The position numbers were made by a program, and so were the translations under genes. From assembly GCF_029961155.1 (NCBI RefSeq), contig NZ_JASBRH010000017.1, forward strand, positions 17,732 through 81,731: a stretch of DNA of 64,000 bases. Reading direction: 5' to 3'. The notes under the pieces are model-generated. The model was not told the origin of the DNA. It did no database searches and worked only from the letters and a program-made list of their open reading frames with translations. Source of the DNA: Pontibacterium granulatum (lineage in GTDB: Bacteria; Pseudomonadota; Gammaproteobacteria; Pseudomonadales; Balneatricaceae). This document shows positions 8,271 through 18,143 of this stretch, piece by piece. Numbering within the stretch: the stretch's first letter is position 1; every line of letters starts with the position of its first letter.

Positions 8271-8683
8271 TGCTAAAAACCCTTTTATAAATGTTTCGTA
8301 TACTTCTCACCGGATATTTATTGAAACAGCGTTCAACACCTGCACTCTCAGGCTCACAACATGCTATTTCTCAGGCGGAGCGTCCTATACGGAGACAGAA
8401 TACCATACCGGAGTGGGGCAAGAAGGCGGCAAATTATACACGATCCAATGGTTAGCACCAGTCTTTCCGCATGATTTATCGTCGACACCGCATTTGGTGT
8501 CGCGGTACTGAACTCTGCATCCCTGACTGAGATCAGCGTCTTATCGTTCCTTATACAAATGTAACGTGCGGGGATACCCCCATTTGATGTAGACTCGGTA
8601 GCAACATTAGCGCAGATTTCGACCAGCCATTTGCGCCTGATCCAGCCAGGTAACAATCATCGACAAGCAGGATGTTTCGCTGT
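8271..8683. other. Intergenic region between rpmB and the CHASE-GGDEF-EAL gene
   Basis: About 410 bases holding the divergent promoters of rpmB (minus) and the signalling gene (plus). Open frames crossing it lack a ribosome binding site and resemblance to any family, and are not called. No strong hairpin was seen. Confidence 0.6.
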
Positions 8684-11446
8684 ATGCCTAGTTCAAAGTT
8701 TCTGCGCCAGCTATCCGTGGTCACCTTGTTCTTAGTGGTCTCAGCGTGGGTGGCCCATGTAGCATACAGCTATGAAAAGGATGCACACGCGCGCGAATTT
8801 CGTTACCAGGCCGAATCCCTCGCAGGCCATATCCAGACCCAGATGAAACGCTTTTTTGTCGCTATCGATGGGATACGGGGATTGGCATCCACCCACCCAG
8901 ATCTCAGCGCATACGAGTTTCGAAATTACCTCTACAATGCCGACCTTTTCGGGCAATTCCCGGCAGTGCGCGCCGTTGCTTACGCTCCGCGTATCGGTGT
9001 TGACGACCTACCGTTACTGATTAAACGTCTCGCCAGGGACCCGGAACGCCAATACTTGCGATATCCAACGTTCACGGTGGCGCCTGAAGGTCTGCGGCAA
9101 GAGTACTTCCCCGCCACACTGGTAGAACCCCGCGCAGGGAACGATAAAGTCTATGGATTCGATCTATGGGCCTTGCCCACACGCCGCCATGCTGCTGAGC
9201 GCGCTCGTGACAGCGGCCGCCCGATCATGTCAGCGCCGGTGGTACTCTCCCAGGATGCTGACAGTGATATCAAGAGCGTCTTACTGCTCAACCCTGTTTA
9301 CGCGGCAGGAATGCCGACACAAACCCTTCAGGAACGCAGGGACGCCCACATAGGCTTCATTCCTGCGGGTTTCACCATCAGCTATGCGTTGCAGCAAATC
9401 CTGACCCAGGAAAGTCAACAGATCCTGCCGTTCAGCCTGTATGACGCGGGCAGCACCGAGCTGGCGCAACCAAATCCTCTCGCCGCGGCCGACCTGCTCT
9501 ACAGCACCGTAACCGCCCCCGCAGACCACAGTACACACGACCAACCACCGCAGGAAGCATCTGTAACCTTCACCGTGGGTGGACGCTACTGGCATTTGAT
9601 CACTGCACGCCCACTAGTACTGACCTGGATGGAGCAATACGCCACAGCGGTCCTGATTGTGTTGTTGGGTTTAGCACTGGGGGCTGGTGCTGCAAGACTG
9701 CTGGAAGACATCCTTGCCTCCCGAGACACGCGAAAACGCCTCCAGTTTGCAGAAAGCGAAGTGGACGCGTTTTTTGACATGTCGGTGGATATGTTCTGCG
9801 TGGTGAGCTTCGACGGCTACTTCAAACAGATCAACCGAGCCTGGGTATCCGGTTTAAAGTTCGATCAGGAATATCTGCTACAGACACCGCTCAAGGAACT
9901 GATCCACCCTGACGACCTGCTCAGCTCCCAGCAAGTGATGCACCGCCTGCAGCAAGGCGAAACCATCACCGACTTCCGCAACCGTTACCGCACCCGCAGC
10001 GGTGAATACCGCTGGCTGAGCTGGCGCGGCACCGCCGCACCTGGTGACCGCCTGATCTTCGCCGTGGCTCGGGATGTCACCACTAAGATGGCAAACGAAA
10101 AGCGGATACAAAAGCTGGCCTATTTCGACCCGCTGACCGAGCTGGCCAACCGCTCCAACTTTATGGACCAGTTACACCGGGAGATTTCCCTGGCCCGACG
10201 TCAGCACAACAGGCTGGCGATCTTCTACATCGATCTGGACGGTTTCAAAGACGTTAATGACAGTATGGGGCACGAAACCGGCGACGTTTTACTGCAACAG
10301 GTAGCCGAGCGTCTTCGATTGGAACTGCGAAGTTCCGACTTCGCGGCCCGCCTGGGCGGTGATGAGTTCTGTATTCTGATCAACGACCTGTCCGGCGATT
10401 ATTCCGCCCCGGCCGCGGCGCAACGTATCTTACAGGAGATCAGCAGCCCGGTTGACCTGGGTATTCGCACCGTCACGCCGCGGGCCAGCATTGGCATCGC
10501 CTACTTCCCGGAAGACGGTGAAGACAGCACCAGCCTGCTCAGAGCAGCCGACAGCGCCATGTACTCTGCCAAGTTTGCCGGTAAACACCGATACGCCTGC
10601 TACCAACCCCATATGACCGAAGCGGCCATGGAACGCCTGCAGATGGAGCAGGAACTGCGGTACGCTATCGAGCACAACCAGCTGGAGCTGCATTATCAGC
10701 CGCAGATCTGCCTGCAGACCGGCACCCTGAAAGGGGTGGAGGCCCTGGTGCGCTGGCGCCATCCGGAAAAGGGGCTGATTATGCCGTTGCAGTTTATCGA
10801 AACCGCCGAACGACTTCGCATTATCGACGCCTTAGGCGAGTGGGTGCTTAATACCGCCTGTACTCAAGCGCAGCGCTGGTCCCAGAGTGGTCGCGAGCGT
10901 TTCACCATCGCGGTCAATATATCCCCGCTGCATTTTGAAGATCCGGAACTGCTTCCCACAGTAAGAAACGCATTACTCCGCTCCGGGCTGCCCCCGGAGT
11001 ATTTGGAACTGGAGATCACCGAGACCCGCATCCTGCAAACTCAGGCCGGTCAGGCCAATGCATCGGCCCTACGCCGCATGGGTGTGCACGTAGCCGTTGA
11101 CGACTTTGGCACCGGCTATTCATCGCTGCAGCTGCTGCAGCAACTGGAGATCGACACGATTAAAATAGACCGTTCGTTCATTACACCACTCGCAGAACAA
11201 CCAGAGGCTGCTATTCTTTTGGGCACGATTGTCGGTGCGGCACACGCATTTGGCGCTAAGGTAGTCGCCGAGGGAGTAGAAACCCTGGAACAAGCGCGCA
11301 TTCTGCATGGCGTGGGCTGCAATCTGGTACAAGGTTATTACTTCTGCCACCCGGTTCCGGCACTGGAACTGCCGTCAGGCGATCAATCACTCTATCCGAA
11401 AGAATCCGCTGTCGATACGGCCGAGAAAGGAATCCATATCATATGA
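8684..11446 (+). CDS. Membrane CHASE-PAS-GGDEF-EAL cyclic di-GMP enzyme
   Basis: About 920 residues. A first membrane segment (residues 10-30) precedes a periplasmic CHASE sensor (about 40-300), with a second segment near 319-340. A PAS domain follows at about 357-470. The GGDEF domain has an intact GGDEF at 558-562 and an upstream RSSD product-inhibition site. The EAL domain begins near 650 with EALVRW at 686, and keeps NISPLHFED, the glutamate of LEITET, DDFGTGYS and VVAEGVET. Both cyclase and phosphodiesterase halves therefore look competent. ATG 8684 is chosen because GCAGGA lies 11 bases upstream; ATG 8672 is in frame but abuts that site. The stop overlaps the start of the HDOD gene. Confidence 0.94.
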   Translation: MPSSKFLRQLSVVTLFLVVSAWVAHVAYSYEKDAHAREFRYQAESLAGHIQTQMKRFFVAIDGIRGLASTHPDLSAYEFRNYLYNADLFGQFPAVRAVAYAPRIGVDDLPLLIKRLARDPERQYLRYPTFTVAPEGLRQEYFPATLVEPRAGNDKVYGFDLWALPTRRHAAERARDSGRPIMSAPVVLSQDADSDIKSVLLLNPVYAAGMPTQTLQERRDAHIGFIPAGFTISYALQQILTQESQQILPFSLYDAGSTELAQPNPLAAADLLYSTVTAPADHSTHDQPPQEASVTFTVGGRYWHLITARPLVLTWMEQYATAVLIVLLGLALGAGAARLLEDILASRDTRKRLQFAESEVDAFFDMSVDMFCVVSFDGYFKQINRAWVSGLKFDQEYLLQTPLKELIHPDDLLSSQQVMHRLQQGETITDFRNRYRTRSGEYRWLSWRGTAAPGDRLIFAVARDVTTKMANEKRIQKLAYFDPLTELANRSNFMDQLHREISLARRQHNRLAIFYIDLDGFKDVNDSMGHETGDVLLQQVAERLRLELRSSDFAARLGGDEFCILINDLSGDYSAPAAAQRILQEISSPVDLGIRTVTPRASIGIAYFPEDGEDSTSLLRAADSAMYSAKFAGKHRYACYQPHMTEAAMERLQMEQELRYAIEHNQLELHYQPQICLQTGTLKGVEALVRWRHPEKGLIMPLQFIETAERLRIIDALGEWVLNTACTQAQRWSQSGRERFTIAVNISPLHFEDPELLPTVRNALLRSGLPPEYLELEITETRILQTQAGQANASALRRMGVHVAVDDFGTGYSSLQLLQQLEIDTIKIDRSFITPLAEQPEAAILLGTIVGAAHAFGAKVVAEGVETLEQARILHGVGCNLVQGYYFCHPVPALELPSGDQSLYPKESAVDTAEKGIHII

Positions 11447-12291
11447 CCGACACGCTCACCCTGCGGGGCAAAACTCTGCGCCTGCCTGTTATCTCGCCAG
11501 GGGCGGCCACACTGATGCAGCAGCTGTCAGATGACACCATTCCTTTTGACCAACTGGCAGCCGTCATTGAGCGATTCCCCACCATCAGTGCACGTCTGAT
11601 CGCCTTAGCCAACTCTGCCTGGGCCGCGACTACCCGTGAAGTTACCAGCCTGCCCGATGCCTGCACGCGTCTTGGCTTTAATGTGGTGCGCAGCACCAGC
11701 ATCGCACTGATCGTCTCGGCACCGTTTAATCCCAACCGCTGCCCGCTGTTCTCGCCGGTGCAGTACTGGCAGGATTCAATGTTAATCGCGGAAGCAGCAT
11801 TCGGACTCAGTACCACGGAGCTGCCTGAACCGCTATGCAGCCAAACGATGCGTACCATGGGACTGCTGCACAACCTGGGATTGCTCTGGTTGGCAGACAG
11901 TATGCCGGAGGAGACCCAGGCAGCCCTGACACTTGCATTGGAGGACAACGGCATCAGCGTCAGCGAAGCTTTGATCCGCACTTGTGGATTTGATTATGCC
12001 GTAGCTGCCGAAGCCCTTTGCGACGCCTGGCAACTGCCGGATACGATCACTCGGGTTCTGGCCCACCAGAATGATCCACACTACCGGGATGATCTGTGGC
12101 AAGGCTCGGAACTGCTCCGTCTGAGCAAAGCACTGATCAGACAGCTGGGTAAGGCCACACCGGACAGCCTGGCCCCGCTGGAGAACGACGCGTTGGGCAT
12201 CAGCTTCGGTGACCTGCGTGCCGAGTACCGCCGCCTGGAAAAACTGCATCCACACATCAACGAGCTGGCCAGCACGCTGTTCCTGGCTTAA
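11443..12291 (+). CDS. HDOD-domain signalling protein
   Basis: A 282-residue protein whose HDOD domain covers most of its length. TLMQQLSDDTIPFDQLAAVI, SARLIALANSAW and GLLHNLGLLWLAD match the helical HDOD core, which resembles HD phosphohydrolases but lacks the full metal-binding HD pair. Such proteins are usually signalling adaptors. Its ATG overlaps the stop of the GGDEF-EAL gene by four bases (ATGA), so the two are translationally coupled and probably act in one pathway. Confidence 0.88.
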   Translation: MTDTLTLRGKTLRLPVISPGAATLMQQLSDDTIPFDQLAAVIERFPTISARLIALANSAWAATTREVTSLPDACTRLGFNVVRSTSIALIVSAPFNPNRCPLFSPVQYWQDSMLIAEAAFGLSTTELPEPLCSQTMRTMGLLHNLGLLWLADSMPEETQAALTLALEDNGISVSEALIRTCGFDYAVAAEALCDAWQLPDTITRVLAHQNDPHYRDDLWQGSELLRLSKALIRQLGKATPDSLAPLENDALGISFGDLRAEYRRLEKLHPHINELASTLFLA

Positions 12292-12331
12292 TCCTTATCG
12301 ATTCAAACCCACTCTCTGCTCCCGTTCACAC

Positions 12332-12383
12332 GGCTGACCACAGCGTCAGGCAGTGGTCAGCCCCGATGCATTCTCTGCATCGG
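12332..12383. repeat. Two adjacent perfect hairpins at the 3' end of the RND gene
   Basis: GGCTGACCAC (12332-12341) pairs with GTGGTCAGCC (12353-12362), and directly next to it CCCGATGCA pairs with TGCATCGGG (12361-12383 region). Both lie across the end of the RND permease gene, between convergent genes. Neither has a T tract. They may block transcription readthrough or protect 3' ends. Confidence 0.6.
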
Positions 12384-15300
12384 GATTGCCCGTGCCCGAC
12401 TCGTCGATCTCGGTAAAACCAAAGTCCTCAAGGATCGCATAGGCCGCCGGCAATACCAGCAACAACAGCAGGGTGGAGGTGATCATGCCAAACACTACGC
12501 TGGCCACCAGCGGCACCAGCACCTGTGCTTGCAGACTGGTTTCCGACAACAGCGGCAACATGCCTGCCACCGTGGTCACCGAGGTAAGGAAGATGGCACG
12601 GAAGCGATCACGCACCGCCTGACCGGCCGCATCATGCAGGCTCAACCCTTCGCGCGAGCGGATCTTTACAAACTCCACCAGCAGGATCGAGTCGTTCACC
12701 ACCACTCCGGCCAGGGAGACAAAACCAATCATACTGGGCAGGCTCAGATTAAGCCCCATCAGCATATGGCCCCAGATGACCCCGATCAGCGCCAGCGGGA
12801 TATTCAGCAGGACGATGAGCGGTTCCTTGTAATTACGGAACTGCAGGCTGAGCAGCAGGAATACCCCCACGATGCCCAACACAAAACCGATCAACACCGA
12901 TCCGCTGGTCTCCTGATTGTTCTTTACTTCGCCCTCCAGGCTGAAGGTCAGATCCGGGTAACGCTGCTGCAACGTGGACAAAAAGCGGTTGCGGGTATCA
13001 GTGATGATCTCGCCGGTGTTGGCGATCTCCGCGTCCACATCGCCGGATATCGTCACTGTACGCTGATGATTGATACGTTTAATACGAGAGAATTCACGCT
13101 CTTCCTGTACTGACGCCACCGCACTGAGCGGGATATCAACGCCTGACTTGTTAAACAGCACCAGGTTTTCAAAGTCGCTCAGCGCCTGTGCTTCGTCACT
13201 ATCCAGCTTAACGGTCACTTCGTAGGCTTCGCGCCCCTGATAGATATCACTGACCTTCACCCCCTGATAGGCAGCACGCAGCTGGTTGGCCAGATCGCGG
13301 GCATCAATGCCTGAATCCAGCGCCCCGGGCAGCAAGCGCACGTTAAGCTGTGGCTTTCCTGGTCGCAGGTCATCCATGATGTTGGAAACGCCGTCGTACC
13401 CCTTGAGCCAGGTCTGCAGCGCCCAACTGGCGTGCGATAGCTGCTGCAAATCATCACCCTGCAGGCGGATCGAGATAGCCTGCCCGGCCGGGCCAAACTG
13501 CGGTTCCTTAAACTGGATCGCCACCGCGTCCGGGAACAGCGGCGAGCTTTCACGCCACAGACGCATCAACTCCACCAGCGAGGTCTGACGTTTCTCCGCA
13601 TCCAGCAGGTCCAGGCTGATCGTGGCCAGATGACCGCCCTCCTCGTTAGCATCAGCGTTCTGGCTGAAGGAGGCCTGTACATTTTTAACCAGCTCCCCCT
13701 GCGGTTCCGGCGGCAACTGAGCCAGGGAACGATCCAGGCTGAGCAACAGTTCGCTGACCACGGTTTCGGTACGGACAAACGGTGTGCCCTGCGGCATCAG
13801 CACCCGCGCTTCCAGCCGGTTACCCTCGATATCCGGGAACCCCTTGAACTTCACCACCCCGGCAGCCATCAAACCCACCGAGAAAACAAAGCTCACCAAC
13901 ACCAGCCCCACCACGAGATAACGGTAGGCAATTGCCAGATCGGCCAGGCGCCCGACACGCTCACACAGATGTTCAAAGCCACGTTCAAACTTGTCACGCC
14001 ACATAGATTTTTGGTCCTGGGCGCGGTGTTCCAATGAGTGTTTGAGGTGGTGCGGCAGGATCAGGAAGGCTTCCACCAGACTGATCGTCAACACCGACAG
14101 CAGCACCACCGGCAGCACACCGAGGATCTGCCCCATATCCCCTTTCAGGAACAGCAGGCTACCAAACAGGATGGCAGAGGTAACAAAGGAGGAGAACACC
14201 CCCCGCGCCACCTTTTTCACGCCGTCGATTGCAGCATTCAGCGCGTCTTTGCCTTTGCGGAATTCGCTCTCGATACTCTCCGACAACACGATCGCATCGT
14301 CCATCAGGATGCCGATCGCCATCAGCAGCGCCACCATCGAGATCATATTGATGCTGATACCAAAGGTGCTCATCACCACCAACCCACCCAGGAAGGAGAT
14401 CGGCAGCCCCATCGCCACCCAGAAGGTATAGCGCCAGGCGAAGAACATAAACAGGGCCAACGTGGCTAGGAGCAAACCCTGCCAGCCATTGGTGAGCAGT
14501 AGATTGAGACGGTCCTTTACGATAGAGGCCGCATCCTGGGTGATTACCAAGCGGGCACCCTCCGGCAGGCGAGCGTTCTCCTGATCCACAAAGGCTTTAA
14601 CCGCGTTGTAGACGGTGAGCGTATCGTCGGTTTTGTTCTTGCTCACCTGGATCAGTGCCGCGGGGTGGCCGTTCAGCTCGGTGCGTTTCTCCTCGTCGGA
14701 GAAGTTATCCTCGATGCGGGCAATATCCGCCAAACGCAGCTGACCGCCTTTTTCGCTGTTGAGGATAATCAGCTCCTCCAGCTCCCGGATAGTACGGCGC
14801 TCGTTTTCAAAACGGACCTGATAGGAACCCGCGCTGGCATCCAGCACACCGGCCGGCAGATCCAGCGCCTGAGCACTGATCAGGTCGGCCACATCCTGTA
14901 CGCTGAGGTTGTACTGGCGTAACACTTCGGGCTTTAGCAGCACGCTGAGTTCGTGATCGGAGAACCCACTCACGGTAACGATCGGCACGTCTGGCAAGGC
15001 CAGCAAGCGGTTACGGTAATACTCCGCCAACGCTTTCAGCTCCGGCTGGGTCAGGTCGGCGGTGATTGCCACACTCAGCACCGCTTCGGTACGGCCCAGC
15101 TCTTTCACCACTGCCTTTTCCACATTATCCGGAAACTCGGTGATTCCATCGACGGCCGCGTTAACGTCATCCAGGAACTGCTTAATGTCACCCGCTTCCT
15201 GCATATCCAGGGTCAGGGTGCCTAGGCCATCACGAGCCTCACACGCTTGCTCTTCCAGAAAGCTGATGCCGTCGGTGGCGTCCTCCAGACGGTTGCAGAT

Positions 15301-15480
15301 CCCCTCTTCCACTTCGGATGGACTGGCCCCCGGATAGGGCACCGTCACCTGCACCTTATTCTGCTTCACTTCCGGGAAGGTCTCTTTATTCAACGATGGC
15401 AGCGCCACCGCGCCCAACAGCAAAATCACCACCATCAGAATGTTGGCGGCGGTTGGATGGGCTGTGAAATAGCGGATCAT
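12346..15480 (-). CDS. RND efflux transporter, inner-membrane permease
   Basis: A 1044-residue AcrB/HAE1-type permease. The N-terminal membrane segment IRYFTAHPTAANILMVVILL and large periplasmic loops are typical. The proton-relay pair DD sits in LLMAIGILMDDAIVLSES near residue 400. GASPSEVEEGICNRLEDA near 55 marks the porter domain. It overlaps the preceding adaptor gene by four bases (ATGA), so the two are translationally coupled. An outer-membrane channel gene is not adjacent, so a shared TolC-like channel is expected. Substrate unknown. Confidence 0.96.
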   Translation of the reverse strand: MIRYFTAHPTAANILMVVILLLGAVALPSLNKETFPEVKQNKVQVTVPYPGASPSEVEEGICNRLEDATDGISFLEEQACEARDGLGTLTLDMQEAGDIKQFLDDVNAAVDGITEFPDNVEKAVVKELGRTEAVLSVAITADLTQPELKALAEYYRNRLLALPDVPIVTVSGFSDHELSVLLKPEVLRQYNLSVQDVADLISAQALDLPAGVLDASAGSYQVRFENERRTIRELEELIILNSEKGGQLRLADIARIEDNFSDEEKRTELNGHPAALIQVSKNKTDDTLTVYNAVKAFVDQENARLPEGARLVITQDAASIVKDRLNLLLTNGWQGLLLATLALFMFFAWRYTFWVAMGLPISFLGGLVVMSTFGISINMISMVALLMAIGILMDDAIVLSESIESEFRKGKDALNAAIDGVKKVARGVFSSFVTSAILFGSLLFLKGDMGQILGVLPVVLLSVLTISLVEAFLILPHHLKHSLEHRAQDQKSMWRDKFERGFEHLCERVGRLADLAIAYRYLVVGLVLVSFVFSVGLMAAGVVKFKGFPDIEGNRLEARVLMPQGTPFVRTETVVSELLLSLDRSLAQLPPEPQGELVKNVQASFSQNADANEEGGHLATISLDLLDAEKRQTSLVELMRLWRESSPLFPDAVAIQFKEPQFGPAGQAISIRLQGDDLQQLSHASWALQTWLKGYDGVSNIMDDLRPGKPQLNVRLLPGALDSGIDARDLANQLRAAYQGVKVSDIYQGREAYEVTVKLDSDEAQALSDFENLVLFNKSGVDIPLSAVASVQEEREFSRIKRINHQRTVTISGDVDAEIANTGEIITDTRNRFLSTLQQRYPDLTFSLEGEVKNNQETSGSVLIGFVLGIVGVFLLLSLQFRNYKEPLIVLLNIPLALIGVIWGHMLMGLNLSLPSMIGFVSLAGVVVNDSILLVEFVKIRSREGLSLHDAAGQAVRDRFRAIFLTSVTTVAGMLPLLSETSLQAQVLVPLVASVVFGMITSTLLLLLVLPAAYAILEDFGFTEIDESGTGNPDAENASGLTTA

Positions 15481-16868
15481 TGTGCCACCGCTCCTTCAGC
15501 CGGTTCACCCTGTGAGCCGGTACCGGACGCCTGTTCCCGCAGATTTCGCTGTAGCTGTTCATCCACCTGTGCGGTCAGCGGCATACCCGGAATAACCGGA
15601 ATCAGGTCATTAACGATCAGGTGCTCGCCAGCGCTGAGGCCACTTTTGATCAGCGCCAGCTCCCCCTGCAACAGTGCCACCTCAACCGGGCGGATCTCCA
15701 GCTTGCCCTCTGCATCCACCAGGTACACCCGCCCCTGATGCAGCGCCTTGTATGGGATTACCAACGCATCGCGGGGGGGCGTGTAGATTTCAACGCGGGT
15801 GAACATCCCTTTGATCAGCGGCGGACGCACTCCCGGAATCACTTTTTCGTAGGGTTTATCCACAGCCACCACGATGCCGAGGGTACGGCGCTGGGGATCA
15901 ATCGACTCGGACAGGCGCAGCACCTCAGCCTGCCAGCGGGCCTGCTGCGGATCCCCCACCAACGTCACCTCCGCCTGCAGCTGCATCGCCTTCAGGATGT
16001 TGGACAGATTGGTCACATCCAGATTGACCTCCCGGTTACCCAGCGGGGCCACCAAACCGCGCATCTGGCTCACCGGCACCTGGGCGTTGATCTCTACGCC
16101 GTCCAGGTTAAGGGCTTCAAACAACAAGGTACCCGCAGTGACAAACTCACCCTGCTCCACCGGCACATCGCCGACACGGGCATCAAACGGCATGGTGACC
16201 TCGGTGCGTCCCAGGGTTGTCTTCTGACCTTTAACCTGCTCCTGGGCGCGGGTGATCTTGGCTTTCTCGGCGGCAATCCGGCTGGCGTAGGTGTTCATCT
16301 GGCCCTGCAGATCACTCACCGACTGACGCAGCTGGATCACCTTCTGCTCCTCCGCATCCAGGGTGGAACGGGCGATCAGGCGTTTGTTCCAGATATCCTG
16401 CACACGGGCCAGTTCTTTCTCACCCACCCGCAGATTTTCCTGTGCCAGCTTGAGGGACCGGGCCGTGGTGCGCTGCTCCTCCTGGATCTGCTTCAGCGCC
16501 GACTCACTGGACTGCAGATCTGCCTCACTCTGCTTGAGGGAAACCAGGAAGTCATCCACCTCGATCCGCACCACCACGGTACCGGCGGCAATACTGCCAC
16601 CCTGCTTCAGCTCCGGGTGCAGATAGGTAATTTTTCCGTTCAGCTCAGCCTTGCTCTGCAAACTGATGGCTGGCTCAACGTTACCGTAGGCACGCACACG
16701 GGCGCGGAACGGCACGGGTTCAACCGAGATCACCTCCACCGTACGGGGTTTCATCTGGGTGTTGTTGTGCTGCACTGGAGGTTTGCTCTTCACCATCATG
16801 ACCGTGAGACCAATGCCCAAGGCCAGGACAATCAGCAGGATAGCAGGGGTTTGCAGCAGTTTTTTCAT
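15477..16868 (-). CDS. RND efflux periplasmic adaptor (membrane fusion protein)
   Basis: About 463 residues. An N-terminal signal anchor (LLQTPAILLIVLALGIGLTV) is followed by a lipoyl/barrel-sandwich half (VEPAISLQSKAELNGKITYL), a long alpha-helical hairpin (about residues 110-210), the second lipoyl half (TMPFDARVGDVPVEQGEFV), a beta-barrel and a membrane-proximal domain. It links the permease to an outer-membrane channel. The ATG at 16868 is chosen over a TTG 12 bases upstream. First gene of the efflux operon; no local regulator is seen. Confidence 0.94.
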   Translation of the reverse strand: MKKLLQTPAILLIVLALGIGLTVMMVKSKPPVQHNNTQMKPRTVEVISVEPVPFRARVRAYGNVEPAISLQSKAELNGKITYLHPELKQGGSIAAGTVVVRIEVDDFLVSLKQSEADLQSSESALKQIQEEQRTTARSLKLAQENLRVGEKELARVQDIWNKRLIARSTLDAEEQKVIQLRQSVSDLQGQMNTYASRIAAEKAKITRAQEQVKGQKTTLGRTEVTMPFDARVGDVPVEQGEFVTAGTLLFEALNLDGVEINAQVPVSQMRGLVAPLGNREVNLDVTNLSNILKAMQLQAEVTLVGDPQQARWQAEVLRLSESIDPQRRTLGIVVAVDKPYEKVIPGVRPPLIKGMFTRVEIYTPPRDALVIPYKALHQGRVYLVDAEGKLEIRPVEVALLQGELALIKSGLSAGEHLIVNDLIPVIPGMPLTAQVDEQLQRNLREQASGTGSQGEPAEGAVAQ

Positions 16869-17026
16869 CGTCGATTCCAATCAACAGCAGCCGAAAAAGG
16901 GAGTAACAGCACATAGTTCAGCATAGTTATATATCAGCGGGCGCTTAAATATCTCTGTTTTAACTAAACTTTACATCGTTGAGGAACACCCCGATGCGCT
17001 GAATCAAGCGATCCTCAGACCTATTC

Positions 17027-17701
17027 TTAGATCAGTCCACGCTCGGCAAACGACACCACCTCGGCGTCACCCACCACCATATGATCCAGCACCCGGATAT
17101 CCACCAACCCCAATGCCTGTACCAGGCGGTCGGTGATCTGCTTGTCGGCACGGCTCGGCTCCGCTACACCAGAGGGGTGGTTATGGGCCAGAATCAGAGC
17201 GGCCGCATTGTGCTCCAACGCCCGTCGCACCACTTCACGCGGATAGACCGACGCGGCATCGATGGTGCCAAAGAACATCGGTTCAAAGCGGATCACCCGG
17301 TGGCGGTTGTCGAGAAACAGGCAGGCAAAGACTTCACGGGCCTCATGACGCAGGCGGGAGGAAAGATATGCGCGCACGGCGTCGGGGCTTTCCAGCGCAG
17401 AATCCCGCTCCAGAGAGGCGGCCAGGTGTCGCCTTCCCATCTCCAGCACTGCCTGCAATTGCACGTATTTAGCTGGCCCCAGCCCGTGGGCAGCACAGAA
17501 ATCATCCGCACCACTCTCCAGCAACGGGCGCAAACCACCAAACGAGGTCAACAGCTCCCGCGCCAGATCGACAGCACTTTTCCCGGCCACCCCGGTACGT
17601 AGAAAGATAGCCAGCAGTTCGGCATCCGACAGGGCATGCGCGCCCAGATTGAGTAGTTTTTCACGGGGCCGCTCACCTTCCGGCCAGTCACGAATTGACA
17701 T
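17027..17701 (-). CDS. radC: RadC-family JAB1/MPN protein
   Basis: A 224-residue UPF0758 protein. The N-terminal helix-hairpin-helix region is followed by a JAB1/MPN metalloprotease-like domain with [21 protein letters not shown] near residue 170, which keeps both histidines, the serine and the aspartate of the metal site. Despite the name its biochemical role is unsettled. The start is fixed by the ribosome binding site AAGGAGGTG directly upstream of ATG 17701. It is divergent from coaBC, the usual neighbour, but here the two are separated by the 17816-18081 inverted repeat. Confidence 0.96.
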   Translation of the reverse strand: MSIRDWPEGERPREKLLNLGAHALSDAELLAIFLRTGVAGKSAVDLARELLTSFGGLRPLLESGADDFCAAHGLGPAKYVQLQAVLEMGRRHLAASLERDSALESPDAVRAYLSSRLRHEAREVFACLFLDNRHRVIRFEPMFFGTIDAASVYPREVVRRALEHNAAALILAHNHPSGVAEPSRADKQITDRLVQALGLVDIRVLDHMVVGDAEVVSFAERGLI

Positions 17702-17815
17702 ATTCACCTCCTTGTCATGGTCTGCAGGGAGACTGTGCCCAAACAAATTTGATACCGGTCATTGCGACCCGATGGACACCACCTGCTGCGTATTAATAGG
17801 CTTCCTGCTCTACAT

Positions 17816-18081
17816 GGGCCTTTTAACACTCATTGATTTGCTGCTGTTGTGACTAAAAAAGCGTCCATCAAGGCACGAGGAACGTGGTTTGGTTATTCCA
17901 AATAAGAGACGAGCTACGATGAGGGGCGCTTTTTTAGCCGCAACCCGAAGGGCTGGGGTCATTTTTGCCTCCTGCTGCGTTGAAACTCGCTTATTTAGAA
18001 CACTAAACCTCGCTCCTTTCGCCTTGCCGGAGACAAAAATGATCTCCAGCAGCAATAAATACAATGAGTATTAACAGGCCC
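17816..18081. repeat. 266-bp imperfect inverted-repeat element between radC and coaBC
   Basis: The stretch is nearly symmetrical about CCCGAAGGG (17944-17952). The outer ends are GGGCC (17816) and GGCCC (18081). The next blocks match as GGGCCTTTTAACACTCATTG on the left against GGGCCTGTTAATACTCATTG on the reversed right arm. GCTGCTG, then AAGGC, and a block containing GGTTT and AAATAAG recur at equivalent depth in both arms. Arms are about 130 bases with small indels. A transcript from either strand would fold into one long hairpin. No transposase is present; a miniature fold-back element or structured intergenic repeat is the best description. Short open frames inside it on both strands are not called. 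Confidence 0.75.
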
Positions 18082-18143
18082 TACGCTGAAATGGTATCTT
18101 ACACGCTCTTTACAGAATTCACAGTTGATCGTGGTTGCACGGT

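Noticed and set aside
15621..16916. Open frame of 431 codons opposite the efflux adaptor gene
   Set aside because: Shadow of the adaptor gene; leucine, glutamine and histidine rich without domains.
17810..18074. Two short frames on opposite strands (61 and 84 codons) between radC and coaBC
   Set aside because: Both lie within the inverted-repeat element, lack good ribosome binding sites, and are explained by the repeat.
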